Part shown: positions 1 through 6,415 of the stretch, in pieces | How the letters are laid out: every line of letters starts with the position of its first letter | Numbering within the stretch: position 1 is the first letter of the stretch | Source: Erythrobacter sp. UBA3075 | GTDB lineage: Bacteria; Pseudomonadota; Alphaproteobacteria; Sphingomonadales; Sphingomonadaceae | Length of the DNA: 8,846 nucleotides | Direction of reading: 5' to 3' | Assembly (NCBI GenBank): GCA_002367375.1 | Contig: DFBR01000157.1 | Location: forward strand, 1 to 8,846 | Translations under genes and position numbers: made by a program | The notes under the pieces: generated by a model | What the model saw: only the letters and a program-made list of their open reading frames with translations | Told to the model about the DNA's origin: nothing | Databases searched by the model: none

Positions 1-633
1 AGCCTGGCGAGTGAGGTCAGCCTTGAATCCACCGCGCCCGATCCCTCGGACAATCCTGCCGCCAGCTTCGCGCCGACAATCACCGAGGTGCCGCAAGCGC
101 CGGATGAGCCGGTCGCTGCGCCGGTAGAGCCGCGCGCGCAACCTACCTCCAAACCGAACGCCGCACCGACGACGCGACCGACCACGCGGGCAACTTCGCG
201 CCCTACGCCAACGCCGACACCAACGCAGCGCTCCGGTGGCAGCATGGAGTCGGAGTTTTCCGAGTTTGGCCGCAGCGACAATCGCGATGGAGACAGTGGT
301 TCGCCCGCAGCGACCTTCGGGCCCACTGAGCGTGCTGCGCTTGCGTCTGCGATCACGCGCGAATTGCGCCCGCATTGGACTGCGCCGTCCGGAGTCGATG
401 TTGACCGGCTGGTGTCGGTGGTTTCGTGGCGCCTCAACCGAGATGGTTCGCTGAGCGGGCGTCCGCGCTGTGTCAGCCAGCGCGGTATCAACGCTTCTAA
501 CAGGCCGCAGGCTTCGCTACATTGCGAACGCGCCATTCGCGCAGTTACGCTTGCTGCGCCTTTCACGACTTTGCCCGATCAGTTCTACAGTCGATGGGAC
601 GATCTTGAATGGGAATTCGACCGGAGATTGTGA
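1..633 (+). CDS. tolA: TolA, C-terminal part (5' end outside window)
   Basis: The frame is open from base 1 to a TGA at 631-633, giving 210 residues of a longer protein; the N-terminal membrane anchor lies outside the window. TolA is the inner-membrane-anchored periplasmic shaft that links the TolQR motor to TolB-Pal at the outer membrane. The visible part has two regions. The first is a Pro/Ala/Thr-rich linker of about 100 residues, including a TPTPTPT stretch (205-225). The second is a compact C-terminal domain with the TolA/TonB-like pattern: a VSWRLNRDGSLSG strand-turn-strand, then AIRAVTLAAPF, and a final W-x-FD-x-x-L end. Two cysteines (residues 157 and 175 of the visible part) could form a disulfide, as in some TolA domain III structures (inference). 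The identity rests on this domain plus the adjacent tolB and pal. Its stop overlaps the tolB start, so the two are probably translationally coupled. Confidence 0.92.
   Translation, partial: SLASEVSLESTAPDPSDNPAASFAPTITEVPQAPDEPVAAPVEPRAQPTSKPNAAPTTRPTTRATSRPTPTPTPTQRSGGSMESEFSEFGRSDNRDGDSGSPAATFGPTERAALASAITRELRPHWTAPSGVDVDRLVSVVSWRLNRDGSLSGRPRCVSQRGINASNRPQASLHCERAIRAVTLAAPFTTLPDQFYSRWDDLEWEFDRRL
622..627 (+). promoter_or_regulatory. Ribosome binding site that fixes the tolB start
   Basis: CGGAGA sits five bases before the ATG at 633. An earlier in-frame ATG at 609 has no comparable site and would put eight extra residues in front of a clean signal peptide, so 633 is preferred. The site lies inside the last codons of tolA. 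Confidence 0.7.
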
Positions 634-2048
634 TGCGAAAATTCGCCCTTATTGCAGCTTTTGCAGTCCTGATCTCAGCGCCCGTCGCTGCGCAGGATAG
701 TTCGCCGCGCGATCTCGATCCATCCAGCATGGAGGCGAAGCAGGCCGATGATGTCACAGCGCAGGACCCGGACGACGGCCCGCTTCGTGGCACCGTCACT
801 GACGATTCCGCTTGGCAGGATCTCGGCATCGCCATCGCCGCCTTCGCCACCAATGATGATGTGCCCACTCCCGCCAATGCGCAGGGCACTGCGGCGCTGG
901 GGCTGGAGCTGTCGCGCATTGTTTATAACGATCTGCGCTTCAACGGATTGTTCCGTCCGGTCGGTCCCGATGCGCTGCCGCGTCCGCGCTATGCGCAGAT
1001 CACTGCGCCTGCGTGGAACACCTGGCGCGGTCGGTCGGCGGAAATGCTGGTCCATGGCTTCGTCCGCGACAATGGTGACGGGCGGCTGACGGTTGGCTGT
1101 TACCTGTATGACGTTGCTTTGCAGACCGAGCTGGACCGCGCGGGCTGGGTTGTCGCGCCTTCCGAATGGCGCCGCGCCGCGCATCGCTGTGCAGACTTCG
1201 TCTATTCGCGCCTGTCTGGTGAAAGCCCGTTCTTCGACAGCCGCATCGCCTACATTGCCGAAACCGGACCCAAGGATAACCGCGTCAAACGGCTCGCCAT
1301 TATGGATAGCGACGGGGCCAACCACCGCTTCATCACCAATGGTCAGTCGACCGCGCTCACCCCGCGCTATTCGCCCGATTATTCGCGTATCGCCTATCTG
1401 TCCTATGTGGACGGCAATCCGCGCATCTATGTCTATGAAATCGACAGCGGGCGGCAGACATTGGTGACGCAAAGCAGCAATCCGACATTTGCTCCGCGCT
1501 GGAGCCCGGATGGCCGCAGCATCCTTTATTCGATGGCGATTGGCGGCAATACCGACATTTACCGCGTTTCCGCCACGGGAGGAGGCACGCCAATCCGCCT
1601 GACCGACAGCCCCTCCATCGAAGTGGGTGGCTCTTACTCGCCAGACGGCAGCCAGATCGTGTTTGAAAGCGACCAGTCGGGCAGCCAGCAATGCTATGTG
1701 ATGAACGCCAATGGCACCGGCCAGCGCCGTATCAGCTTCTTCGGCGGGCGCTGCGCGACGCCAGAATGGAGCCCGCGCGGCGATCAGATCGCCTTCACGC
1801 ATATCGCGGGCGATTTTCGCATCGCAGTGATGACACCCAGCGGGCGCAACATGCGCCAGCTCACCAATGCATGGCACGATGAAGGCCCCACATGGGCGCC
1901 CAATGGCCGCATTATCCAGTTCTTCCGTACCGAGCGCGGTTCGGGCGATACGTCTATCTGGCAGGTCGATCTGACCGGCGAGAATGAACGTCGCTTGCGC
2001 ACGCCGGTAGGGGCGTCAGACCCGGCCTGGGGACCGGTTTTGCCGTAG
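633..2048 (+). CDS. tolB: TolB, periplasmic beta-propeller of the Tol-Pal system
   Basis: A 471-residue protein (E. coli TolB is 430). TolB is a soluble periplasmic protein that binds Pal and receives energy-dependent input from TolA. The start at 633 gives a typical signal peptide (MRKFALIAAFAVLISAPVAA, probable cleavage before QD). An acidic spacer follows, then the TolB N-terminal domain (about residues 45-200). A six-bladed propeller comes next, visible as repeated PD40-type signatures: YSPDYS, WSPDGR, YSPDGSQ, WSPRGDQ and WAPNGR, each followed by a strand ending in hydrophobic residues and a D/N-G turn. The extra length over E. coli is mainly the acidic N-terminal spacer. Its ATG shares one base with the tolA TGA (TGATG), and pal follows 67 bases later in the same direction. 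I see no truncation or frameshift. Confidence 0.96.
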   Translation: MRKFALIAAFAVLISAPVAAQDSSPRDLDPSSMEAKQADDVTAQDPDDGPLRGTVTDDSAWQDLGIAIAAFATNDDVPTPANAQGTAALGLELSRIVYNDLRFNGLFRPVGPDALPRPRYAQITAPAWNTWRGRSAEMLVHGFVRDNGDGRLTVGCYLYDVALQTELDRAGWVVAPSEWRRAAHRCADFVYSRLSGESPFFDSRIAYIAETGPKDNRVKRLAIMDSDGANHRFITNGQSTALTPRYSPDYSRIAYLSYVDGNPRIYVYEIDSGRQTLVTQSSNPTFAPRWSPDGRSILYSMAIGGNTDIYRVSATGGGTPIRLTDSPSIEVGGSYSPDGSQIVFESDQSGSQQCYVMNANGTGQRRISFFGGRCATPEWSPRGDQIAFTHIAGDFRIAVMTPSGRNMRQLTNAWHDEGPTWAPNGRIIQFFRTERGSGDTSIWQVDLTGENERRLRTPVGASDPAWGPVLP

Positions 2049-2085
2049 AAGCGTTATTTCCCCAAAGGGCCGCGCAATTGCTCGG

Positions 2086-2099
2086 GACCTCTGCAGGTC
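2086..2099 (+). other. Small hairpin between tolB and pal
   Basis: GACCT-CTGC-AGGTC is a perfect 5-bp stem with a 4-base loop, ending one base before the pal ribosome binding site. It has no T-run after it, so it is not an obvious terminator. It could act as an RNA processing or stability element separating pal from tolB, but this is inference from position only. Confidence 0.3.
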
Positions 2100-2100
2100 A

Positions 2101-2106
2101 AAGGAG
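2101..2106 (+). promoter_or_regulatory. Strong ribosome binding site of pal
   Basis: AAGGAG lies nine bases before the pal ATG. It is close to the consensus anti-16S sequence and stronger than the site for tolB, which fits the need for far more Pal than TolB in the envelope. Confidence 0.85.
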
Positions 2107-2115
2107 AGTTACACC

Positions 2116-2634
2116 ATGAATCGCATAATCATCGCCATGACCGTTTCCAGCGCCCTCGCGCTTGGCGCATGCAACAGGGAGCCGCCTGAAGTCACGCCGC
2201 CGCCACCCGTGGATGTCGTGACTACGCCGACGCCGACGCCCACGCCGACACCGATGGGGCCGCAGCCCGGTACGCAGGGGCATTTCTCCTCTGCGATGAT
2301 GGGTGCGGACACGATCTATTTCGACACCGACCGCTATAATATCGATGGCGAGGATGCCGCTGCGCTGCGCCGCCAGGCAGAGTATATGGTGCAATACACC
2401 AATGCGAATGCGACGGTTGAAGGCCATGCCGATGAACGCGGCACACGCGACTATAACCTTGCGCTGGGTGAACGCCGCGCCAATGCGGCGAAAAGCTATC
2501 TCGTCAGCCTGGGCGTGCCAGCAAGCCGCCTGCGCACTGTCAGCTATGGTGAGGAGCGCCCGGTCGCAACCGCGTCTAGCGAACAGGCATGGGCGCGCAA
2601 TCGCCGCTCTGTGACGGTGATGATCGGTAACTGA
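2116..2634 (+). CDS. pal: Pal, peptidoglycan-associated outer-membrane lipoprotein
   Basis: A 172-residue lipoprotein. The N-terminus ends in a lipobox (ALGAC), giving lipidated Cys19 for outer-membrane anchoring. Residues 20-60 are a Pro-rich tether with five consecutive Thr-Pro pairs (37-46; bases 2224-2253). From about residue 63 there is an OmpA-like peptidoglycan-binding domain: IYFDTDRY, then VEGHADERGTRDYNLALGERRA (103-122), which carries the Asp and Arg that grip diaminopimelate in this family, and a C-terminal SYGEERPV with RNRRSV. Pal binds peptidoglycan non-covalently and TolB competitively, linking wall and outer membrane during constriction. The gene ends with TGA immediately next to the stop of a convergent gene. 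No cpoB (ybgF) follows, unlike the common gamma- and alphaproteobacterial order. Confidence 0.97.
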   Translation: MNRIIIAMTVSSALALGACNREPPEVTPPPPVDVVTTPTPTPTPTPMGPQPGTQGHFSSAMMGADTIYFDTDRYNIDGEDAAALRRQAEYMVQYTNANATVEGHADERGTRDYNLALGERRANAAKSYLVSLGVPASRLRTVSYGEERPVATASSEQAWARNRRSVTVMIGN

Positions 2635-2646
2635 TCAGCGGATCAG
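2631..2646. terminator. Possible two-way hairpin at the pal 3' end
   Basis: CTGATC-AGCG-GATCAG is a perfect 6-bp stem with a 4-base loop that covers both the pal stop codon and the stop codon of the convergent small gene. A second, alternative stem (CGGATC / GATCCG) starts just inside the small gene. Neither side has a T-run, so intrinsic termination is uncertain; the hairpin may instead protect mRNA 3' ends. Confidence 0.3.
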
Positions 2647-2820
2647 ATCGCCAAGCGCCGGAGCGATCCGGTCTACAGAAGGCGCGGCGACTGCAATCGT
2701 CGCGCCTTCGTGATTCAGCGCATGGGTCGGCGCGAATACGCCCGGTGGTGTGGTGAGCACGGCAAAGGCCGCCATCGCGAAGATGGATGCGGATGCGGAA
2801 ATGGCCAATTGCTTGCTCAC
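2635..2820 (-). CDS. Small predicted secreted protein, 61 aa, function unknown
   Basis: A short reading frame starting with GTG at 2820. A good ribosome binding site (AGGAAA, 2826-2831) lies five bases upstream on the minus strand, which supports real translation. The product has a Sec-type signal peptide: a Lys-containing start, a hydrophobic Ala-rich core (about residues 5-22), and a probable cleavage after GVFA near residue 30. This leaves a mature peptide of only about 30 residues, with no cysteine and no motif I recognise. Its stop directly abuts the pal stop, so the two genes converge without a gap. Against it: it is short, and Ala-rich frames are easy to find in GC-rich DNA. I assign no function. 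Confidence 0.55.
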   Translation of the reverse strand: MSKQLAISASASIFAMAAFAVLTTPPGVFAPTHALNHEGATIAVAAPSVDRIAPALGDLIR

Positions 2821-2971
2821 GCTATTTTCCTGTAATTCGGTCGCTGCGATTTGGGGGTTGCACGCCTATATTGCAATGCAGCATTTAGGCCATAAGCGTA
2901 TCCAAAGGATAAATGTTCCCACGACTTGATGCACGGTTCACGCCAGCGCGCCACTGGCCTATAGGGACGCC
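2821..2971. other. Divergent intergenic region, relatively AT-rich
   Basis: About 150 bases between the small minus-strand gene and the micro-ORFs leading into the J-domain gene. It is visibly more AT-rich than the neighbours and must hold the promoters for both directions. ATTGCAAT (a self-complementary octamer) and an adjacent AATGC/GCATT inverted repeat sit near 2869-2886. I could not find a convincing -35/-10 pair with normal spacing on either strand. Confidence 0.4.
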
Positions 2972-3014
2972 ATGATTTTGCTTTGGATCACTCTCTGATG
3001 GCCAGATTCTGATG
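2963..3014 (+). promoter_or_regulatory. Two chained micro-ORFs leading into the J-domain gene
   Basis: AGGGA (2963-2967) precedes an ATG at 2972 that opens an 8-codon frame (MILLWITL) ending in TGA at 2996-2998. That stop overlaps an ATG at 2998, which opens a 4-codon frame (MARF) ending in TGA at 3010-3012. That stop in turn overlaps the J-domain ATG at 3012. Both junctions are TGATG. The J-domain gene lacks a good ribosome binding site of its own, so ribosomes may load at AGGGA and reinitiate twice. This is inference; chance is possible. Confidence 0.35.
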
Positions 3015-3539
3015 GCTGGTCGTTCCAACAATTGGGGCTTTCCGCGCTGGCGCGGCTATGACGAGGCGCGCGATGCGGTCGAAGTGCGCATTTGTGATCG
3101 CCATGGCTGCGACCAGGCGGGCAAGTGTCCTGCGCCCAAAAGCCCCAACAGCCCAGAACGCTGGCATTTCTGCGAAAAGCACGCGGCGGAATACAACAAG
3201 GGCTGGGACTATTTTCAGGGTCTCGACAAGGAAGAAGCGGCCAAGCGCGCCAAGACCGAGCAGACCGAAAACGCTGGTTATGCCGAGGCGCAGCATTACG
3301 GCTGGGGCGGCAGCGGTGATGGCTCTCGCTCAGCTGATGAGATGCGCGCGCTCGAAGTGCTGGAGCTGGAAGCTGACGCCGATTTCCCCGCGATCAAACG
3401 CGAGTGGCGCGCGCGGGCGAAGAAGGTTCACCCCGATGTGAAGCCGGGCGATGCCGAGGCGGCAGAGGAATTCCAGAAGCTGCAGCTCGCCTATGAAGTG
3501 CTCAAAGCTGCCGAAGAACGGCGCGAGTGGAACGGCTGA
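3012..3539 (+). CDS. J-domain protein with N-terminal Cys cluster (DnaJ-like)
   Basis: A 175-residue cytoplasmic protein. The C-terminal part (about 112-170) is a J domain: ALEVLELEADADFPAIKREW, then the essential HPD at 140-142, then a helix ending QLAYEVL. J domains stimulate the ATPase of Hsp70 (DnaK), so a co-chaperone role is expected; its client is unknown. The N-terminal part has C28, C33, C39, C54 and H57, a possible metal-binding cluster, followed by EYNKGWDYFQGL. A related block (CDxxGC...APK...FCxxH...YNxxWxYFxG) is typical of a family of C-terminal J-domain proteins in alphaproteobacteria (recalled, not searched). It lacks the Gly/Phe region, CxxCxGxG zinc repeats and C-terminal substrate domains of true DnaJ, so I do not use the symbol dnaJ. 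The ATG at 3012 is the only normal start in frame after the upstream stop at 2973. Confidence 0.88.
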   Translation: MAGRSNNWGFPRWRGYDEARDAVEVRICDRHGCDQAGKCPAPKSPNSPERWHFCEKHAAEYNKGWDYFQGLDKEEAAKRAKTEQTENAGYAEAQHYGWGGSGDGSRSADEMRALEVLELEADADFPAIKREWRARAKKVHPDVKPGDAEAAEEFQKLQLAYEVLKAAEERREWNG

Positions 3540-3557
3540 GGCTGTTTGCGGCATTAT

Positions 3558-3576
3558 CCTAGGGATACTCCCTAGG
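3558..3576. promoter_or_regulatory. Perfect 8-bp palindrome upstream of the sensor kinase
   Basis: CCTAGGGA-TAC-TCCCTAGG is a perfect dyad with a 3-base centre, placed 18 bases after the J-domain stop and 73 bases before the kinase ATG. It lacks a T-run and its loop is tight, so an operator for a dimeric regulator (for example a LuxR/NarL-type DNA-binding protein) is more likely than a terminator. The regulator is not identified. Confidence 0.5.
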
Positions 3577-3649
3577 CATTGATCGACGCAAAAGTGGTGG
3601 CAGCATGTGTAGCCCGGGCGGGTAAATCAAACCTGCTGCGGATCGCGCG

Positions 3650-5332
3650 ATGTTGAACTCAGATATCAAACCACAGGCGCCAATGCCTGCGGTCGATGCG
3701 AAATCATCGCCCCGGGTCCGCCAGACGATCACGCTGGCCGGTGCCATGCTTGCCGTCGGTCTGGCGTTCGGGATGCTTGCCTCGCTCGGCATTGCTCTCA
3801 CCCGAGAGGAAGGGCGGATCGCGGCGGTGTGGTTCCCCAACGCCCTGCTACTGGTGGTGCTGCTTCGCAGTCGGCGCGAGCGAGTACCCTATCTGCTTGG
3901 TGCGGCGTTTTTGGCGAACATCTCCGCCAATCTGGCGGCTGGTGACAGCTGGGTGTTGGCGAGCGGGCTGGCACTGGCAAACCAGATCGAGGTTATGTGT
4001 GTCCTGTATGGTCTCGCGCGGCTTGGTTGCTACCGGATCAATTTTCACAAGGCTCGCCACATCGGCATCTTTGCCGGCATTGCCATTGCCAGTTGTGCGA
4101 TATCAGGCATCGCTGCGGTGGCCATCCTGCAACCGGGTGATGCACTTGCTTGGCTTGCACAGTGGTGGAAATGGACCCGCTCTGACGCGCTCGGCCTGCT
4201 CCTGCTGGTGCCTTCCTGCGCCATATTGATCGAGGGCTGGGACCAGCGGCATCTGCTCACGCGGAAAAAGCTGGCAGAAGCGCTGGGCATTATTGCGCTG
4301 GGCACGGTGATCAGCGTCTATACTTTCTGGCAGACCGAGTATCCGTTCCTGTTCCTCGATGCGCCGGTGGTGATGCTGTATGCCTTGCGGCTCGGTCCGG
4401 TGGGCAATGCCATCGCTATCATCAACCTCGCCATCGTCGCCACCATTGCCACCACGCTGGGGCGCGGGCCGATCAATTTGATTGACGGTCCCTTGAGCGA
4501 GAAGGTGATGGTGCTGCAGATATTCCTCGTCAGCAGCTTCGCCGTCGGCCTGCCGATCGCCTCATTGCTACGCGGGCGATTGCAATTGGCCGAAACCAAG
4601 TCCCGATTTCTCGCGCAGATGAGCCATGAAATCCGCACGCCTATGAATGGCGTGATCGGTTTTGCTGACGTGCTTGCGCAAACCCCGCTCGACCCTGATC
4701 AGCGTCGCTATGTCGAGCAGATCACCCGCTCGGGCGAGGCGATGACGCAATTGCTCAACGACATCCTCGATTTTGCGCGCATCGAATCGGGTGCGCTCAA
4801 GTTGCACAGCGAACGCTTTGATCTGCGCGCCCTGTGCCGCGATTGCGTACAATCCTTCGAAGCTCTCGCAGGTGAAAAGAACATCGCGCTGAATTGCGCT
4901 ATCGATGCCGCTGTGCCGCAATGGAGCGAAGGCGATGCCATGCGCCTGCGACAGATACTGACCAATTTGCTGGGCAATGGGATCAAGTTTACACCGGCAG
5001 GCGCAATATCGCTTCGTGCTGCCCGATCTGAAGACGGCGTGCGATTCGAGGTCGAAGACAGCGGCATCGGCATCGCTGCACAGCATCTTTCGCGGATATT
5101 CGGGCAGTTCGAGCAGGTCGATGAAGGTTCCACCCGGCGCTATGGTGGCTCGGGGCTGGGACTGGCTATCGTCGCAGAACTGGTGCGGTTGATGGGCGGC
5201 ACGATTGCTGTCCGCTCGCAGCCGGGCGCCGGTTCATGTTTTACCGTGAGTGTGCCTCTGACAGACGCGGAGTATGTGGCCGAAGAGGTGACAAATGGCT
5301 TGCCAACGCGCCTAGACAGGAGCGCCGCTTAA
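3650..5332 (+). CDS. MASE1-type membrane sensor histidine kinase
   Basis: A 560-residue inner-membrane kinase. Residues about 25-310 are a MASE1-like sensor region with roughly eight to ten hydrophobic segments; [15 protein letters not shown] (58-72) is characteristic. A short linker leads to the dimerisation/phosphoacceptor domain with the H-box [15 protein letters not shown] (phosphorylated His326). The ATPase domain follows: N-box [12 protein letters not shown] (Asn439, Asn443), G1 box EDSGIGIA (Asp470), an F box near FGQFEQ, and G2 box [10 protein letters not shown] from residue 499. All catalytic motifs are intact. There is no receiver or Hpt domain and no response regulator in the window, so its partner is unknown and it may be an orphan kinase. 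The ATG at 3650 has no clear ribosome binding site; an in-frame stop at 3623 limits the start to this ATG or to one at 3683. The ligand sensed by MASE1 cannot be read from sequence. Confidence 0.93.
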   Translation: MLNSDIKPQAPMPAVDAKSSPRVRQTITLAGAMLAVGLAFGMLASLGIALTREEGRIAAVWFPNALLLVVLLRSRRERVPYLLGAAFLANISANLAAGDSWVLASGLALANQIEVMCVLYGLARLGCYRINFHKARHIGIFAGIAIASCAISGIAAVAILQPGDALAWLAQWWKWTRSDALGLLLLVPSCAILIEGWDQRHLLTRKKLAEALGIIALGTVISVYTFWQTEYPFLFLDAPVVMLYALRLGPVGNAIAIINLAIVATIATTLGRGPINLIDGPLSEKVMVLQIFLVSSFAVGLPIASLLRGRLQLAETKSRFLAQMSHEIRTPMNGVIGFADVLAQTPLDPDQRRYVEQITRSGEAMTQLLNDILDFARIESGALKLHSERFDLRALCRDCVQSFEALAGEKNIALNCAIDAAVPQWSEGDAMRLRQILTNLLGNGIKFTPAGAISLRAARSEDGVRFEVEDSGIGIAAQHLSRIFGQFEQVDEGSTRRYGGSGLGLAIVAELVRLMGGTIAVRSQPGAGSCFTVSVPLTDAEYVAEEVTNGLPTRLDRSAA

Positions 5333-5341
5333 GCCATTTGC

Positions 5342-6313
5342 TCAATTGCCGATGAAGCTGCCCACGAAAACTGTGTCGTCACCATCATCGGGGTCACCGG
5401 CAACATCGACGTCCCGCGCGGCGAAGAGGATGAATATCTCTTCCCGGTTGTCACCCGCAAGCGTGCCGACGAAGCCGATGTCGAGATCGTTCGCCGCATC
5501 ACTGCCTGTGCCTTCGAAAACGCCGCTGGCCGTGACCGTCGCGTCAAGATCGAGCACCGCGACCAGCGTGGGCGTACCCATCACATCTTCGAACACTTCG
5601 ATAGTGCCGCTCACGGTGTCGTCGTCTGAGCTTGTCGCGCCCGGCGTCACCGTAAATGTTGGATTGGCTGCGGACAATGTGCCCGCTTCCGTCACGCCCG
5701 GATCGCCGCCAAACACGTCCACCGGTCCAGTGTAGGACAGGGTGGTGGTAATCTCGTCAGTTGTGGTGACATTGTTGAAGAAGATCGCCACGCGCTGGCT
5801 GCGCAGGATGCCGTCCACCGTATCTTGCGTGAAGGTCTGGTTGTCGATTTCGTAGCTGACCCGCATCACATTATCGAATGGCAGGAACAAGGTCAGCGCC
5901 ATATCGCCCGCGGCATATTGTCGCTCGGTCGCGGTGACGCTGACGAAATCGGTTGCGCCAAACTCCACCGGATCGGTGAGATCGGGGAATACGAAACTCG
6001 CACTGTCAGGCGAGGCTACGAAGGTGATAGAGCTGGTGCCATCAAGCCGCGTTCCACCGTTGAACACTTCGGTCCCGCCGCCGTCGGGCGTGAAGAACGC
6101 AAAGACGTAATTGGCGTTGAAGCTGGTAGCGGAAAAGTCCGCTGTCAGGCTGAAATCGACTGCCGCGGTCGGCGTTGGAGTGGGCGTTGCCGTATCAGAA
6201 GAGGTGGGGGTCGGTGTGGGCGTTTCGTCATCGCCGCAAGAGGTGACCAATGCGCCGCAAGCTGCGACACTGAGCAAAAGACCGATTTTCCGGAGCACGT
6301 TTTTCCCGTCCAT
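5342..6313 (-). CDS. Acidic lipoprotein with Thr-Pro tether, function unknown
   Basis: A 323-residue predicted lipoprotein. The signal peptide ends in a lipobox (LVTSC) with lipidated Cys26; the next residue is Gly, so outer-membrane sorting is likely. Two Thr-Pro tracts (31-37 and 43-49; bases 6203-6223 and 6167-6187) form a tether. The rest is Thr/Ser/Asp/Val-rich and looks all-beta. The mature protein has no Lys, His or Trp and no Cys besides the lipidated one, and it is strongly acidic. The end (about 260-323) has a pattern of G-x-G, FVGTLAGDNREEIFILFAAR that faintly recalls transferrin-binding-protein-like barrel lipoproteins of marine alphaproteobacteria; this is a weak impression. No ribosome binding site is visible before the ATG. 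The gene converges on the kinase with a 9-base gap and lies 102 bases downstream of the PLP-enzyme gene. Confidence 0.86.
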   Translation of the reverse strand: MDGKNVLRKIGLLLSVAACGALVTSCGDDETPTPTPTSSDTATPTPTPTAAVDFSLTADFSATSFNANYVFAFFTPDGGGTEVFNGGTRLDGTSSITFVASPDSASFVFPDLTDPVEFGATDFVSVTATERQYAAGDMALTLFLPFDNVMRVSYEIDNQTFTQDTVDGILRSQRVAIFFNNVTTTDEITTTLSYTGPVDVFGGDPGVTEAGTLSAANPTFTVTPGATSSDDDTVSGTIEVFEDVMGTPTLVAVLDLDATVTASGVFEGTGSDAANDLDIGFVGTLAGDNREEIFILFAARDVDVAGDPDDGDDTVFVGSFIGN

Positions 6314-6335
6314 ATTCGCTAGTTTTGGCAGCCTT

Positions 6336-6388
6336 ACGCCGCTTTACCTTTCCCTTAGCTGTCCAAAGCCAAAGGGGGCAAGCGGCGT
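6336..6388 (-). terminator. Stem-loop between PLP-enzyme gene and lipoprotein gene
   Basis: ACGCCGCTT and AAGCGGCGT form a perfect 9-bp stem (6336-6344 with 6380-6388) around a 35-base loop, with an inner CCTTT/AAAGG pairing (6347-6351 with 6371-6375). It lies after the stop of the PLP-enzyme gene and before the lipoprotein start. No T-run follows. It may end or protect the upstream mRNA, or be part of the lipoprotein leader. I cannot tell which. Confidence 0.4.
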
Positions 6389-6415
6389 TTGGGCCATACC
6401 GACAGCTTAGGCAGC

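Noticed and set aside
609..632. Upstream ATG as the tolB start
   Set aside because: It would add eight residues ahead of a standard signal peptide and lacks a ribosome binding site; ATG 633 has CGGAGA at proper spacing and overlaps the tolA stop.
675..1877. 400-codon open frame on the minus strand inside tolB
   Set aside because: It is antisense to a clear tolB, has a Arg/Ala/His-rich composition without recognisable domain, and such long shadow frames are expected in GC-rich genes.
2224..2253. CRISPR-like or mobile repeat at the pal ACGCCG tract
   Set aside because: It is an in-frame coding repeat for Thr-Pro, without spacers or flanking duplications.
3558..3576. The palindrome as an intrinsic terminator of the J-domain gene
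   Set aside because: The loop is only three bases and no T-run follows, so operator is the better reading, though not proven.
5825..6322. 165-codon plus-strand frame opposite the lipoprotein
   Set aside because: The minus strand encodes a clean signal peptide and lipobox; the plus frame is Arg/Gly-rich shadow sequence.
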